Shown one piece after another: positions 36,337 to 48,360 of a stretch of 64,000 bases of DNA. Within the stretch, counting starts at the first letter, position 1; each line of letters opens with the position of its first letter. The position numbers and the translations under genes are program-made. The notes under the pieces were generated by a model that saw only the letters and a program-made list of their open reading frames with translations, searched no databases and was not told where the DNA came from. The stretch comes from Macquaria australasica (Eukaryota > Chordata > Actinopteri > Centrarchiformes > Percichthyidae): NCBI GenBank assembly GCA_005408345.1, contig SEMN01000352.1, positions 434,001 through 498,000 of the forward strand, in the 5' to 3' direction.

Positions 36337-38044
36337 GCTTGGCTTTCCTCCAGGCCGTTGTTGGAAGCGCGCCGCCCTCCGGTTCGCTCCAGCCAGCTCG
36401 TACTGACCACCGTCGGATCGAGGCTATCCATCGGCTGGAAATTGCTCAAGTGCTGATGCCTCTGTGAGCTCTGGAGGAGATGCACATACTCCAAGATGGA
36501 GGGTCTGCGGCTGTGAAACTGCTGGAGATTTGATGTTTTTGATTGTGTCAAGGCAAGCACTTGTTTCAAGCAGTGATGATGATTATCAAAGTGCTTGGAT
36601 TTACTATCTTTCACAATTATTTTCTGGTATTGTTTCATCCTGGTTTTGGTTCATTTGCATCAAAAGTCACATTCCCTCTTTTCAGAGTCAGTGGAAAAAC
36701 GTCCATAAACGTGCTTAGAAATCATAAAAAGAGGCTCCTTCTAACTTGAGATCTTGCCTCAAAATTACAATGTTTTGACATTTTCTTCAGGATTAAAAGT
36801 ATTTGGGTAATTGTTGCCTTCACTGTGCATTCATGGTTACAATGCAAACAGGAAATGTGAATAGGTAATTCAGCATACTTTTAATGGTGCAAATTTGCCA
36901 AAATTAGCTCAAGGAGTAGCCCAAAGATAACTCACTGACTCCTTAACAGCAACATAGAGTTGCAGAAATACAAGTCCCATTCATTTTTCCCATAGACAAC
37001 TTTATGTGACTCCCATTTGGAGCACTTCTACGGCTTGGGTGGTCGTGAGACTCTCCCGGTTAAATATTCAGTCTCAAAATATTAACAACTGTAAAACTAT
37101 CTGGTTCTTTGATGAAAAGGTACAAGCCTGGACCCAAATGTTTGGCGAGAAGTTAACTAGCATTTCAGCATAAACATCCAATCAAAGAATTCTGTTACGT
37201 GCATCAACAGAGGGTGAAAGCTAAAGATTACGTTGTTGAGAAAACTGAAAACACAACGTGTTGTTCTTTCGTGGTATGTTTTTCTGTGAAGACTAAAACA
37301 AAATGATATTTCCTTGACTGACTTTGGGGAGCACCAGTTGTGACAGCAATTAGTTCTAAAAGTTTGGCCCAAACTACTACATCTGATAACTGACTGGTGA
37401 AAGAACTTGAGTTTGAGTTGAGATAAATATTCATGATGATAGTGTTGAAGAGAGAAAAGTGGCCTTCCTCCACACGGGCCCATAATTGCTTGCTACACCC
37501 CTGCTGGTGGAACACAGATATTGCTGCAAACGCTAATGCTGCACAGCTGGTGCTGAAACTGTGCGCCACTCGCAAGGCGCAGCAGCCAGTTGGCAACTGA
37601 GAGGCTTATTACAACAGCAACAGGAGACTTGACATTTTGGATGTATTGTGCTAGTGAGTAAAATGCACTTTAGAGTTGTCACACTAATGGGATTGTGTTT
37701 TGGCAGGCTGGCTCTGGCAGGGGTTGGGAATTTATACGTTTACCAGGCCAAAACCTGCCATCAGCGCTCCGGCAACTGATTACACTTGTGTAAGAGTGTC
37801 AAAGTTGTGTTGTTTAGAGTCTTTTGTCTGAGTGTCAGTGAGGTTTTTTTTTTTTGGTTTTTTTGTTTTTTTAAATACAGCATGACTTTGTCTGCTTCAC
37901 ATCAAGGCCTATTGAAAAGATTTCTCTGGGTATCGTCTCGACAGATTAGTCTCCTCCTTACCCTCATTGTCATGGTGACTGGCAGGACACAATGACAACA
38001 AAATCAATTCAATTCAGGCACGGAATAAAAAAAAAAAGTTTCCA

Positions 38045-38330
38045 GGCTGTCATACAGGGAATAAAGGGGCACTTCACAGATTTTACACTTTAAGTTTAAT
38101 TTACTTGTCACAAGGAGTACTTGGTGGTGGTAACGTGTCAAGTAGTGTAGTATTGCAACAGAGGCAAGGAAAAAGAAAACCGCAAGCTCGCAAACACGGG
38201 TGAAAACAATGCAGGTTTCAAAATCTCCCAAAAATATGCTTTGCAAATGTTTTATGAGGAAAGAAATGCATTCAACATGTGTATTAGGCCTCAAGCAATA
38301 AACCTTGAAAGCAAAAATAATAAGAGGTAG
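38045..38330 (+). repeat. Possible interspersed repeat fragment
   Basis: ggggcacttcacagatttta, cttgtcacaaggagtact and ggtttcaaaatctccc resemble a familiar percomorph repeat. There is no second copy in this window to confirm it. Confidence 0.3.
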
Positions 38331-38868
38331 TTTCCACCATTGTCCTTGTTCCAATGCTGCTAATGCCAATTACCTTAAAGTGATCACTATGATCACCTAT
38401 GTGTTTATTGAAGATCTCTGCATGATTTTGACACAGATGAAGGCCAAAAACATTTTGTCGTCTGTAAATAAAGTGACTTATTGTCATTGAGTGTGACTCT
38501 CCTTTGTCATCATTAGTTAACATAATTAATCAGAAATAATTTTCCTCCATTTTCATTTTCATATTGGGAGCTTTGGATCCTGAATTCCATATAACATAAC
38601 ATAACATTGGTAACAAATATAGTGAGTACAGTTAAAAGCTACTTACAACCCTGACCACTGCATGTAACTCATCACCTTCAACATTCATGTTACTCTGCCG
38701 TATTTTGATCCAGCAGACATGAGAGAATCTGTCCAGATCAGTGTTAAGCTGCTAAGATCTCCCCCTCTGCTTGTTGGCTACTTCTACCACAGAGACAATG
38801 AGACAAAACTCCTCTCTGTTCAACAGTCACAGTGCGAGATGGGGCTCCTCCCCTGAAACCCCACTCAC

Positions 38869-38869
<1 letters not shown>

Positions 38870-38925
<56 letters not shown>
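38870..38925 (+). repeat. (CA)n microsatellite, 56 bp
   Basis: About 28 uninterrupted CA units, followed by ctgtatatatacag, a short palindrome. Confidence 0.95.
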
Positions 38926-38927
<2 letters not shown>

Positions 38928-39394
38928 TATATATACAGTTTAATGTTGCTGCGTCACCATGTAATCTGGGTTGTAAGTAGAGAAGTGCTCCTGTCACAGT
39001 TCAGGGACTGCTGGCTGAGAAAACAATGTCACTGAGGTTGTCACTGCTCCAACCTCAAAGATACAGTGAATTTGTTTATGAATGTTTGAAACCTGTTTGG
39101 TTTAAGCAGAAATCAGTATATTCACCACTCCAACTGATGCACTAACAAACAGTTAGCAATTGTTTGATTTTCCTTTCTATTCTGCTTTGTTCTGTTTCCG
39201 TGTTCTTTGTAAGGTCAAACGCATACAATCATTTAGCAATAAAAGATAATGGAATCAGTGTAATTATGTTTTCTGTTTTGTGCTGTTTAGTCAGTAATGA
39301 AAAAGCTTGATGCCATTATAGCTTGTTGCAATCTCTTCTCTTGCAGTTAATCTTCTTAGACTTGAAATGCACAGTATAGTACACTGAAGTCTTC

Positions 39395-39515
39395 CTCTTT
39401 CCTTTGGCTCTCTACTTTCCAGCACACTTTTGATGTTAGATATTGATAGAACGCCTTGCACTAACTTTGGAAACACGTTTAAATATAGCAGCAAAGTAAA
39501 AGTTCATACATCAGC
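39395..39515 (-). repeat. Interspersed repeat family R4, minus-strand copy
   Basis: The reverse complement reads acttttactttgctgctata, cgtgtttccaaagttagtgc, gttctatcaatatctaacat and gtgctggaaagtagagagcc. The same blocks occur on the plus strand at 48243-48345. Confidence 0.6.
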
Positions 39516-39924
39516 TGCTTCCTGCATTGTCTTATGAGGCTGAGACCTAAATGTCTCACAGATTCTCAATTCAAAATAAATTCCAAAGCTGTTTTTCTGT
39601 CTCTATAGAAGATGTTGCTAAATGAGCTGCTCTTCCTCTATTTTCTTCACAGTGAGCAGTTGACAGGTGATGATGGAAATGCATGAGGTGACCAAGTTAC
39701 GTGACCCATGATGTGAACCCAAAGGAGCACAAAAGTGTGGTATAGTGTGATATGGTGCACTGTAAAAACTTGTATTCAAACTGCTTTGGAAACTTTAGAA
39801 CTTGTCACAAAAAAAGCATAGCACGTACAGATGTTCACTCTATTTTTTTTTTTTGCGCTGTTTTGCACAGTTTTTCTACTTTTCTTGCAGATAGTGTGTA
39901 TCAACATTATTTTCTGGCAATTCC

Positions 39925-40470
39925 CTTCCATTAATGATAACTTTGGAGATGAAAGGTCCAACATAGCTGCGATGTAAACAGTTATATTATTAATTTGTTT
40001 ATTCTGTTCGGGAAAAGATTTATTTTTAAAACTGCTGGTGTGGATTCCTTGAATATCAATCAATTTAGAATGTGTATTGAACGTCACTTTATTCTGGAAG
40101 GATATATTGCAAACAGAAAGGATGACGTTAAAAAACATTGGTAAAGGCGGGAAAGAACATTAAGTGTAGAATTGAATATATTTGTTTTTTGTAATTCCCC
40201 TAAGGATCTGTCAAGTTTTCCTTATAATATTGATATTAATTTGTATATATGAAGTAGGATCAAACATTTTCGTTTAAAAAAAAAAAAAATCTTTTAATAT
40301 TTGGTTACTTATTTAGGTTGTTAGGCCTGCTGATGTGTGTTCTTTATCAGTATGTATAGATTTGATTTTGGTTTATAGTAGTGTTGTCTTTGTTCTGTGT
40401 TTATTGCTTTGCTCGTTTTTTAGCGATTTATGTCATGTTTTTGTAAATAAAAAAAACATATTAAAAAAGT
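39925..40470 (+). mobile_element. Possible decayed L1-type LINE 3' end
   Basis: The plus strand weakly encodes INLFILFGKRFIFK followed by a region ending near FILEGYI, resembling the last residues of fish L1-like ORF2. The stretch closes with ttttgtaaataaaaaaaaca and an A-rich tail at 40440-40468, as expected for a polyadenylated LINE end. No target duplication identified. A tentative reading. Confidence 0.3.
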
Positions 40471-40704
40471 GTAGTAGGTATTAAAATGTAAATTTTTTTC
40501 AACATAAAAATATTTGCTGGATCGATCCTCTCCTCTCCACCAGCTGACCTTTCTGCTGTGATTAGTCTTTTTGCGCAGCAGCAGGTAGCAGATTGTCTGA
40601 TAATAGAGATGATGGAGATGGCCCGTGTGACTGACAGCGTCCAACAGGGTGACTGGTGAGGTATGTTAGTGGCGCTGCGAGAGGCTGTTTGGTGTGCTTG
40701 TTTA

Positions 40705-40707
<3 letters not shown>

Positions 40708-40744
<37 letters not shown>

Positions 40745-41026
40745 AGGGAGCGACAGAGAGAGAGAATAAATGATGAAAGCAATACAGGTGATGACAGGTG
40801 ATGATGGAAATGCTGGAAGTGAGGAGAGATGTTAATGTGTGCGCATGTTTACGTGAGTGTGTGTGTTTGAGTACTGTAAGTGTTCAGAAAAAGTATATTG
40901 GTGTGTTCATGAGCATCTGGGTGTGTGTGTGTGTGTGAAGAATATTTAAAAAGAGAAATCTTATCTAGCAAGTTTGTGTGTGTTTGTGCATAAAAACCTC
41001 AGGTGCACCCTTATGTATACAGCTAC

Positions 41027-41066
<40 letters not shown>

Positions 41067-41412
41067 CGGTGCTGTCACAGTGTGTGTGTGTGTGTGGGGA
41101 GGCCTTGCAGGGCATGCTGGGACAGTTGGAAATAAAGAGCCACCTGACAGCTCTGTGCTGAAATGCACTCTGGGAAAAGCAAAGAGGAAAGCAAGAGAGT
41201 GGCCTATTTGACAGCCGGTGCACTGCCTGTGGTGTGTGTGTGCGTGTGCGTCCAGGTGTGTACAACAAGCATGCATGAATTTTTGCTGTGTGTATGTGTG
41301 TGTGTGTGTGTGTGTGTCTGTGTTTGTGTATGCAAAGGTGTGTCCAGAGGTGTGCGGGTGTGTGCAGACGTGTGCGGGTTTGTGTGACTGTAAGTCTATC
41401 TGTGTCTGTTTG

Positions 41413-41443
<31 letters not shown>

Positions 41444-41540
41444 GTCCTGTAGTAATTAGGTAACAGTCTGGCCCTCAGCGATCCATTTCCTGTCAGTGAG
41501 GACAAAGAGAGACCTGCTGATGAACCATCTGGTGTCCAGG

Positions 41541-41572
<32 letters not shown>
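40708..41572 (+). repeat. Cluster of (GT)n runs and one (TC)n run
   Basis: GT runs at 40708-40742, 41031-41063, 41079-41096, 41287-41317 and 41417-41442, and a (TC)n at 41544-41572. GT-rich degenerate sequence lies between them. Confidence 0.85.
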
Positions 41573-42364
41573 CTGTTAGCAGGATGTCTGTCTGTCCCGC
41601 TCACTCTTACCCACGGGAAGCTGCTTGACCCCCGGCGGCAGCTCGCTCTCGTCTCCTTCGTAAAATGGATCTAATCAGCAGGAATGATTAAAGTGTGGTT
41701 GTTGTTGCCGTCCATTTTGTTCTAGACAGCACCATTCCTCTCTGAGAGTAATCTGCCTACTGGAAATAAACAGAATGTGCTTGCTCACAGGGTAATTTGT
41801 TAATAGAGGGGGTAGATGTGGAGCTGACGGCTTTGTCCAGAACTGTTTTAATTTTTAGAATCAGTGTGATGTTGTTGGTGATGCAGTTTTGATGAAACAA
41901 ACCCTGACACCGACGCCTAATGAAATCAAGAGTATCATGACAAGGACATTCCTGTGTTGACCTGTGGATCTAAATGCTACACACGGGGAACATGTGGTTG
42001 CACTTTGTATGCACTGCAGTTCTTCTGAGTGATGCTGTTGCAAGTTCAGCAGGAACATTTCCACAGAAAATCAATTCTACACGGTTAGTCATGGTATGCC
42101 ACCAGACAGAGGTCTGCTAGGAGTCAATTTCTGTTACATGCATTGCTTTCACCATGTGATTTAAAAAAAAAAGGAATTTCATAGTCAAATAACCTACTGT
42201 AGTGTTGGGTGCTACTGATGCTATTTATGCTTTGGTTCCACTAGCATTTTCTAACACAGGCAACCTGCATCATCACTGAAACCACTCAAACTTACATCTC
42301 AAACCTTTTATTTATAGATGTTTTGGTTACTTGGATGCAGCGAAACAAGCTGTAAACACAACAT

Positions 42365-42875
42365 TAACATGTTATCACCTTATAAAGTGTGGCTAACATG
42401 TTAGCTAACAGTTACCTATTTACACATCCGGCAGATACAGAGTGACTTTGGCATTCATTTGAGGTCATGTTTCTGGACACCTGATAAATGTAGGCTCGGT
42501 TTTGGTCCCCACCAGCTCCTGCATGAAATATCAGGCTCTTTAGCTGCTAAATTCTCCAATACATTCACCAGCTAGTTGCAAGCTTTATCTGTTTGCCGTT
42601 TGGTGCTGGGCAGGTAGTGTACCGTGGGTTTTTAGAGCTTTGTATTTCTTGCTGAAAACAGGTTCCTGCTGCAGCTGTAAATTCCACTGATGTGAGCAGT
42701 ACGAGTGAATCAAAACAGTAAAGTTGCCAAAATGCTCTGTAGAGCTGAGGGGGACTGCAGTTGGGTGATAGTTATCTGTGGGTTTGCCACTACAAGAGAC
42801 ACCTTCACATTACATGTAGTTATTTTTTTCCTATTTTGACATAAAAACATTAATTGTTGCAGCTTTAACTAGCAT
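42365..42875 (-). repeat. Interspersed repeat family R2, minus-strand copy
   Basis: The reverse complement gives the R2 blocks in order: aaagctgcaacaattaatgt, gtgaaggtgtctcttgtagt, ctacctgcccagcaccaaac, gcaactagctggtgaa and tgccggatgtgtaaataggt, then gctaacatgttagcc. It is the best-preserved R2 copy without a homopolymer expansion. Confidence 0.7.
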
Positions 42876-44321
42876 GTTAGCCATATGTTTATACTGTTGC
42901 CTTGCTGTTCCTCAAAACTTACATTACACACGAGCCTTATTCAGACCTATTCAGTGATGGCCTCATACTCCTGGTTGCTCCTAGTCGGTACACTGTCGGT
43001 TCCATGTTATGTCGGGTGCTTGGACCCCAGTATACCTGCTTACAGGTACAGTTGGTAAATCTGTATTACAGCTATTATTTAGCCAGATCTTAATGCTAAT
43101 TGTAATGTTAACCCCGAGGCTAAGGCCTAGATTTATATTAGATATTCAAGCACTTTCAATCTTTACTAAATGAGCATGGACTGTTGTTAGTTCACTTCCA
43201 TACCCTCACAGCACACATACAACGACACATACAAACATACCACTGCAATTCTGTACCAATTAGAATTCCCCTTACTTCTTTTTGTAAACATATTTATCAC
43301 AGCATGTACACTGTCTTGATGTCATGCAACTGTGCAGGTGCAGGTTCTGTTCACTCCCTCTGTTTAAGTTATCTCCTGTGCCTTATTATGTTACCTGCCA
43401 CATGCCAAAAGATGTCTTCACTCCGATTGTCTAAAATCCAAAATGGCCCTCACAAGGATATATGTACTCCACAAGAAAAACGCTCACACACACCATACAC
43501 AGTGCCCCTCAATTACACTAGCAAGACGTCTGTGTTTGGAGTTTGAACAAGTGCAGAGTCTGACAAAGAAGGGCATAAAAAGAACTTATTTATTCAACTA
43601 CTCCACATTATATACCCTTCAAAAGAGCACGGAGAGGAGCCCGGCTAAGCATAGTGCACTTTATCCCTGAGAGCCCAGAGCCCACTCTGTCTCTCTGTGT
43701 GTTTGAATACTGTATTATCTTGCCAGAGAGAGAGAGAGAGTGTGAAGGAGAGAAAAAGTCTCCAGGGTGATTGGCTGGTCAATCCTTTTGACAAGATGAC
43801 TCATTGAACTTTGTGTAGATGGTAGTCCCATAATACAACGCCTTCTGCATAAGATAATTTGCTGTAGCAGGGTCATGAGAGAGACAAAAAAAACCAAAAA
43901 CACTTTGATGTGCAGCGTGACAGGCCCGGCTCTGACTTTAGTTACGCTGCTCAGCTTCAGCTGTACATCCACGGTGGCATGTATGACATTGATATCTTTA
44001 TATAAGCAACAATATAAGCCTCTAACAGTAAAAGGTTAAAGGTCAGAGCTGCTGTGGCTCAGACAGCTGCATTTTCTGATCGTGTGTGTCGGGTGTATGG
44101 GAGAAATGCCACAAGGGGAAATCAGAGCTGAGGGGAAAAGGTAAAAAGGATTATTTAGATGCTTGGGGTGATGATTCAAAGCTGCCATAAAATATGATGG
44201 TTAAAACTGTGCCATGGAGTGTGCGTCAGACATCCCAGTGCTGTACTGTAGCTTGTATGTGTGTGTTTTTATGTATTCAGCTATTTATTTAAACTGTTTT
44301 CTGTATTTATTATTCAATTTA

Positions 44322-44350
44322 TTGTCTTTCTTTCTTTCTTTCTTTCTTTT
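44322..44350 (+). repeat. (CTTT)n tetranucleotide repeat
   Basis: Six CTTT units at the start of a 300-bp pyrimidine-rich region. Confidence 0.8.
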
Positions 44351-44399
44351 TCCGATCTTTCCTTTCTTTTTCTTCTCATCTATGCAAGTCTATATTTTG

Positions 44400-44745
44400 T
44401 AATAATTTCTGTAGAACCTCAACTGTCAGGCTTTAATTTCTTTAAATATTTTCTTTCTTAGTTTTTATTTTTCCTTCTTTCATTCACAATTTGCTTAGAG
44501 GCCTCCTCATCTGCAACGCAGGATTGCTCCATAAAAAATTTACTCCGTCAAAAATGCTTCTTTGCGTCTTTCATTTTTCTGTCTTTGTCACAGTGTGTCT
44601 ATTTCTGATAATAAATTTCTCTTACCTCTTTAACTTGCAGAACCTCAAACGTCTAGCTCTGGATTCTTTAAACCCTCTTTTTGGTCATAATATTTTCTTC
44701 CATTGCCAATTTTCTTAAAGGCGTCCTAATTTGCAATGCAGGATA
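44400..44745 (+). repeat. Diverged tandem duplication, period about 225 bp
   Basis: gtagaacctcaactgtcagg at 44412 and gcagaacctcaaacgtctag at 44638 open two similar units. Each continues through a TTTAA.., ATTTTCTTTC/ATTTTCTTCC stretch and a CAATTTGCTTAGAGGC / CAATTTTCTTAAAGGC block, and closes with gcaacgcagga (about 44513) or gcaatgcagga (about 44734). No coding capacity. Confidence 0.6.
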
Positions 44746-46107
44746 AAAGATGAATTGGCAAAATGGAGGGGAAAAAAACTCAACAGAATCAAGCATGATA
44801 TATTCTGACTATCACATTTCTAATTTCAAACAGACACATTACTAAGTTATGAAGCGAATCTCCGTCGGATTGCAAAGTTCAAACAAACAGTGTAAGAGAC
44901 GACAAAGTGAGTCCCAGCGTCTCTGTCAGTGGTATCCCTTCAGGCTGTACATTGCTTTCTCTTCACAGATTAGAGTCTGACTCCTCCTGGTCTGAAGCTT
45001 TGGAAGGGAATGGTTCATTTTCAGAGACGCTGATTTTTTCTGCCCCGGGCCATGAGAATAACATATGCCATTTCTGAAAAGCTGATTGCTGTTTTCACTA
45101 CATAATTGATGTGCCGTGCAGTGAAATATAATGATTCAGCAGACTTATTAAAAAAACCCAAAAATGTTTAAATATAAGATTTATTCTTAACCCTCACTTA
45201 TATGCCCACAAAGTACTCGATGCATCCTACTTGAATTTGAAAAATGGAATATATGTGGGATTGGGCAGCAAGCTTAAAGTAACCAAGTATTTATCATGTA
45301 AACAAATTCAATCCAGACATATACCTACTTAAAGACACTCCCATTAAAACCACAGATTAAAGTTACCAGAATTCAGTCAGGTTTTCTTTAAAATTCAATA
45401 CAAACAGCTGTATCCATATTGATTCATAGGAAAGTTCCATTAATTCATATCTCCACCATTACTGACCCAGACAGCAGATTCATTATCATACATACATCAA
45501 TCAACAGTTTTAATCTGACCAAAGCAAAGTATGTCATATAGTATGTAATTTCTGCTGCTAGGTGTCTCTCAATCAAAACAATAATGAAAAAGACATAGTT
45601 TGATGAAGTCGTGAAGTAAAGTGGGATCATGGGAGTTGTTGTCTTCATTGTTAAACAACCACCATTGCAGATGAAAATCTATCTGACGTGACTCAGGAAG
45701 AAATCATGTTCACGGACGAGGAAATGTATTAAAGTTTTATTCACGTTATGTTTAGTGACGTTTATTCACGTTATGTCATTTCATTCACATGATGAACTGA
45801 CATAACTGTGCTGAAAACTCAACAGAAAGACAATACACACTAACCCGAGGTGATCACTGACCCAAAACCAAATCTTTAAAAGACTATTGACACAATTAAG
45901 GACAATGTATTTTGGTTTAAAGGGCCCAGTTTGTTATTTTCATTATTTTTATTAAGTCTGATGCCAGCTGGTGCTATTCATAAGCCAGCTAAAATTTACA
46001 GTTGACTGAGTTCACTTGTGTTGCTCTTGTTGTGTTTGTGGTTATTGCACTAAATACTTAGCTCCTCCCGAACCTAGATTATAGTGGGATACACCTGCAT
46101 GCACAGC

Positions 46108-46385
46108 TTAAGCCATATCTTGGCGCCATTTCCAACAACGTCATGCCTGCGGTGAAAAACTTGGGTGTATATTTTGTTTCTGGACTGAATTGTTAACAAT
46201 TATACCAGCAAGCTCGTCCAAGTCTTGTTTTGTAATGATCTTTGAACAGGTGTGAACCAGAAAATGCTCTACAGGCTCCAACTGGTACAAAAAACAGCTG
46301 CTAAACTTTTAATTAAAAGCAGGAAAAAGAGTACATATTATTCCACTTTTAGCATCAATACACATTTGTAACACTGGTTTTGTAT
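46108..46385 (+). pseudogene. Decayed L2-type LINE reverse-transcriptase fragment
   Basis: Two frame-compatible pieces are visible: LGAISNNVMPAVKNLGVYF (from 46116) and MLYRLQLVQKTAAKLLIKSR (from 46265). In L2/CR1-like LINEs these correspond to the VRNLGVIFD block and the RLQLVQNAAARLLTRTR block, which lie further apart in an intact element. So there is an internal deletion plus stop codons. Family naming is from memory. Confidence 0.6.
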
Positions 46386-47127
46386 AACTATGATTATACA
46401 ATCAAACTTAATTATTTTATCATTATCATGATTATGGCTAAAAGATTGGGCAGGTGACAGTGAGGGTGACTGAAGGATGATGATGACAGTGCTGATCATA
46501 ATGTGTTGATGATGACGATGTATTGATCATGACAGTGTTGTTGACAAGACCCGGTGACAAGACCCGGCGACAGCACACTACCAAAAAATGATGATGATGA
46601 TTGTGATGATGGTGATGATGCCCCTGACGGTTGAAGTAGAGATCAGTGCCAGATGGCTTAAAAACACACAGAAAGCTCTTGTTGTGCAGCTCCGCTCTGC
46701 TGAGCAGGATTCGGGACGGTAGAGAGGGATTGGCAGGGGAGCGGGAGGAAAAGCAGGTTTGCTTTGTTTTGAGTTAAATTCCCTGGACTGTTTCCTCGCT
46801 GCCAATTGCACTGGCAGCCTGAGTAATTAGTGTAAACTCACATTGTGGGAATGCGTGTGTCTGTTGTGGTGTGTATTTGTACTCGGATGGGTGTGAAGAC
46901 AACATTTGTGTGCAGTTAAAAGGTGGTCTTTTTTCTTTCTTTCTTTTTTTTTACCTTGCAAGGTTCATTTGAAGGTAAACACCAAAAAAAAAAAAAAAAG
47001 AAAAAGAAAACAATATTTACAACCAAAATAGTAGGTTTGATTTTTGTCTGGCAGTGATCTTTTCTTTGAAGCCCAAGGACACATTAACTCTCTGGCTTCA
47101 GCTCTGCATGCACAGAGAGAAGCAGCA

Positions 47128-47156
47128 GGAGGAGAGGAGAGGAGAGGAGAGGAGAG
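47128..47156 (+). repeat. (GGAGA)n pentanucleotide repeat
   Basis: About five GGAGA units. Confidence 0.85.
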
Positions 47157-48224
47157 AACCCAGGAAATATTTTTATGGTGAATAGATGTCTATCTGAATA
47201 TAGTGACTTTGTAGACTGAGCCACATTTCATCTACCCTGGGAGCTTTTATCTCTAAAGTTATTATTAACTTATATTGCCAAAAATAATCTCTAAAACTCC
47301 AAGAGGTGATGTTGATACAAACAACTACATGCAAAAAGTATAAAGGCAGTGTAATTTGAGCGCTAAAATAAAGCTGAGGAAATATCTGTTGTTACTGGAA
47401 TTATTATAATTTAAGTTATAATTCTAAAAACGATTTCAGTCCTGGTTGATTTGGTGATACTTGATACTACAGGTCCCAGAGTTCTGGGGGGCAATAAACA
47501 CTCCTTCAGTGGCTACTTTGTCAGAAATACAACAAAAGAGCAAATGGTGTATCTATTTATTGTGCAGGGCACAGGAAAAGGAGTTGGAGGTGTGCAGCCC
47601 ATTGCCTGCAACTCTTCACCTAACAGGCCGCTGTGGCTGCTCCTTCCTGTTTCATTACTTCATGCAATATTTAAAACTGATCCACTGTCAGAAAATGACC
47701 ATCTTTCTTTGTAGACGCATTTTTGATGAACGATCATTGTCAGCGCTAACCTCTGTGACAAATACATTGCGTTTCCTACTGTATGCTTCACAATAAACGC
47801 CACTCCATGTTTCGCCAGTTCAAAGCTTTTAATGTGAAGCAGCAGCAGCAGTAGGAAATGTTGGGTTAGCGTTAGCAGTAACAGCTGTAGATTGAGCAGT
47901 AAACAGTCCCACATCAAGGTAGACAATTTAAATCCAGCCCAGGAATGGCAGAGCCCGCCACTAACAATGAGGACTACTGCATCGAGGGGTGATTACTGAA
48001 TGTAAATACATTGAATGGCTGTTGCTGAACGATGCTGACGATGAATAGTATCAAAAAATGGGTTTTATTTCATGAAAATCTCAAGAATTCTAACTTTAAT
48101 GTCAATCTTGGTCACCTGTCAAATGCTCACTGTGAAGAAAAAAGAGAAAGAAGTGCTAATTTAGCAGCGTTTAACGGACAGGAATAGGAAAAACAGATCT
48201 GGAATTTGCTTGAATTGACATCTG

Positions 48225-48360
48225 TGAGACAGAGTATGAACGTCGCTTCAAGTTTTACTTTGCTGCTATATATAAATGTGTCTCCAAAGTTAGTCCAATC
48301 CATTCTAACTACGTTAAATGTTTGCTGGGAAGTAGAGAGCCAAGGGAAACAGAGAGGAGG
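48225..48360 (+). repeat. Interspersed repeat family R4, plus-strand copy
   Basis: ttttactttgctgctatata, gtgtctccaaagttagtcca, ccattctaac, tttgctgggaagtagagagc and ccaagggaaa parallel the inverted copy at 39395-39515. A purine-rich stretch follows to about 48500. Confidence 0.6.

Larger units (their letters stand above)
36337..39394. other. Non-coding; CpG-rich block next to the X-box pair
   Basis: 36365-36440 has about ten CG dinucleotides in 75 bp, unusual for this window. It could be a small promoter or enhancer, but no first exon with a donor could be established. The remainder is ordinary. Confidence 0.4.
42876..46107. other. Non-coding
   Basis: Only the tandem duplication at 44400-44745 and a (CTTT)n stand out. 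Nothing else recognised. Confidence 0.5.

Noticed and set aside
37157..37596. Minus-strand frames of 108 and 122 codons
   Set aside because: Overlap each other in different frames, lack splice signals and show no family similarity.
41023..41604. Minus-strand 193-codon frame with His-Thr runs
   Set aside because: Built from translated CA/GT microsatellites; composition artefact.
47451..47796. Plus-strand frames of 87 and 111 codons
   Set aside because: Overlap in different frames and show no domain; a repeat origin is possible but no second copy was found.
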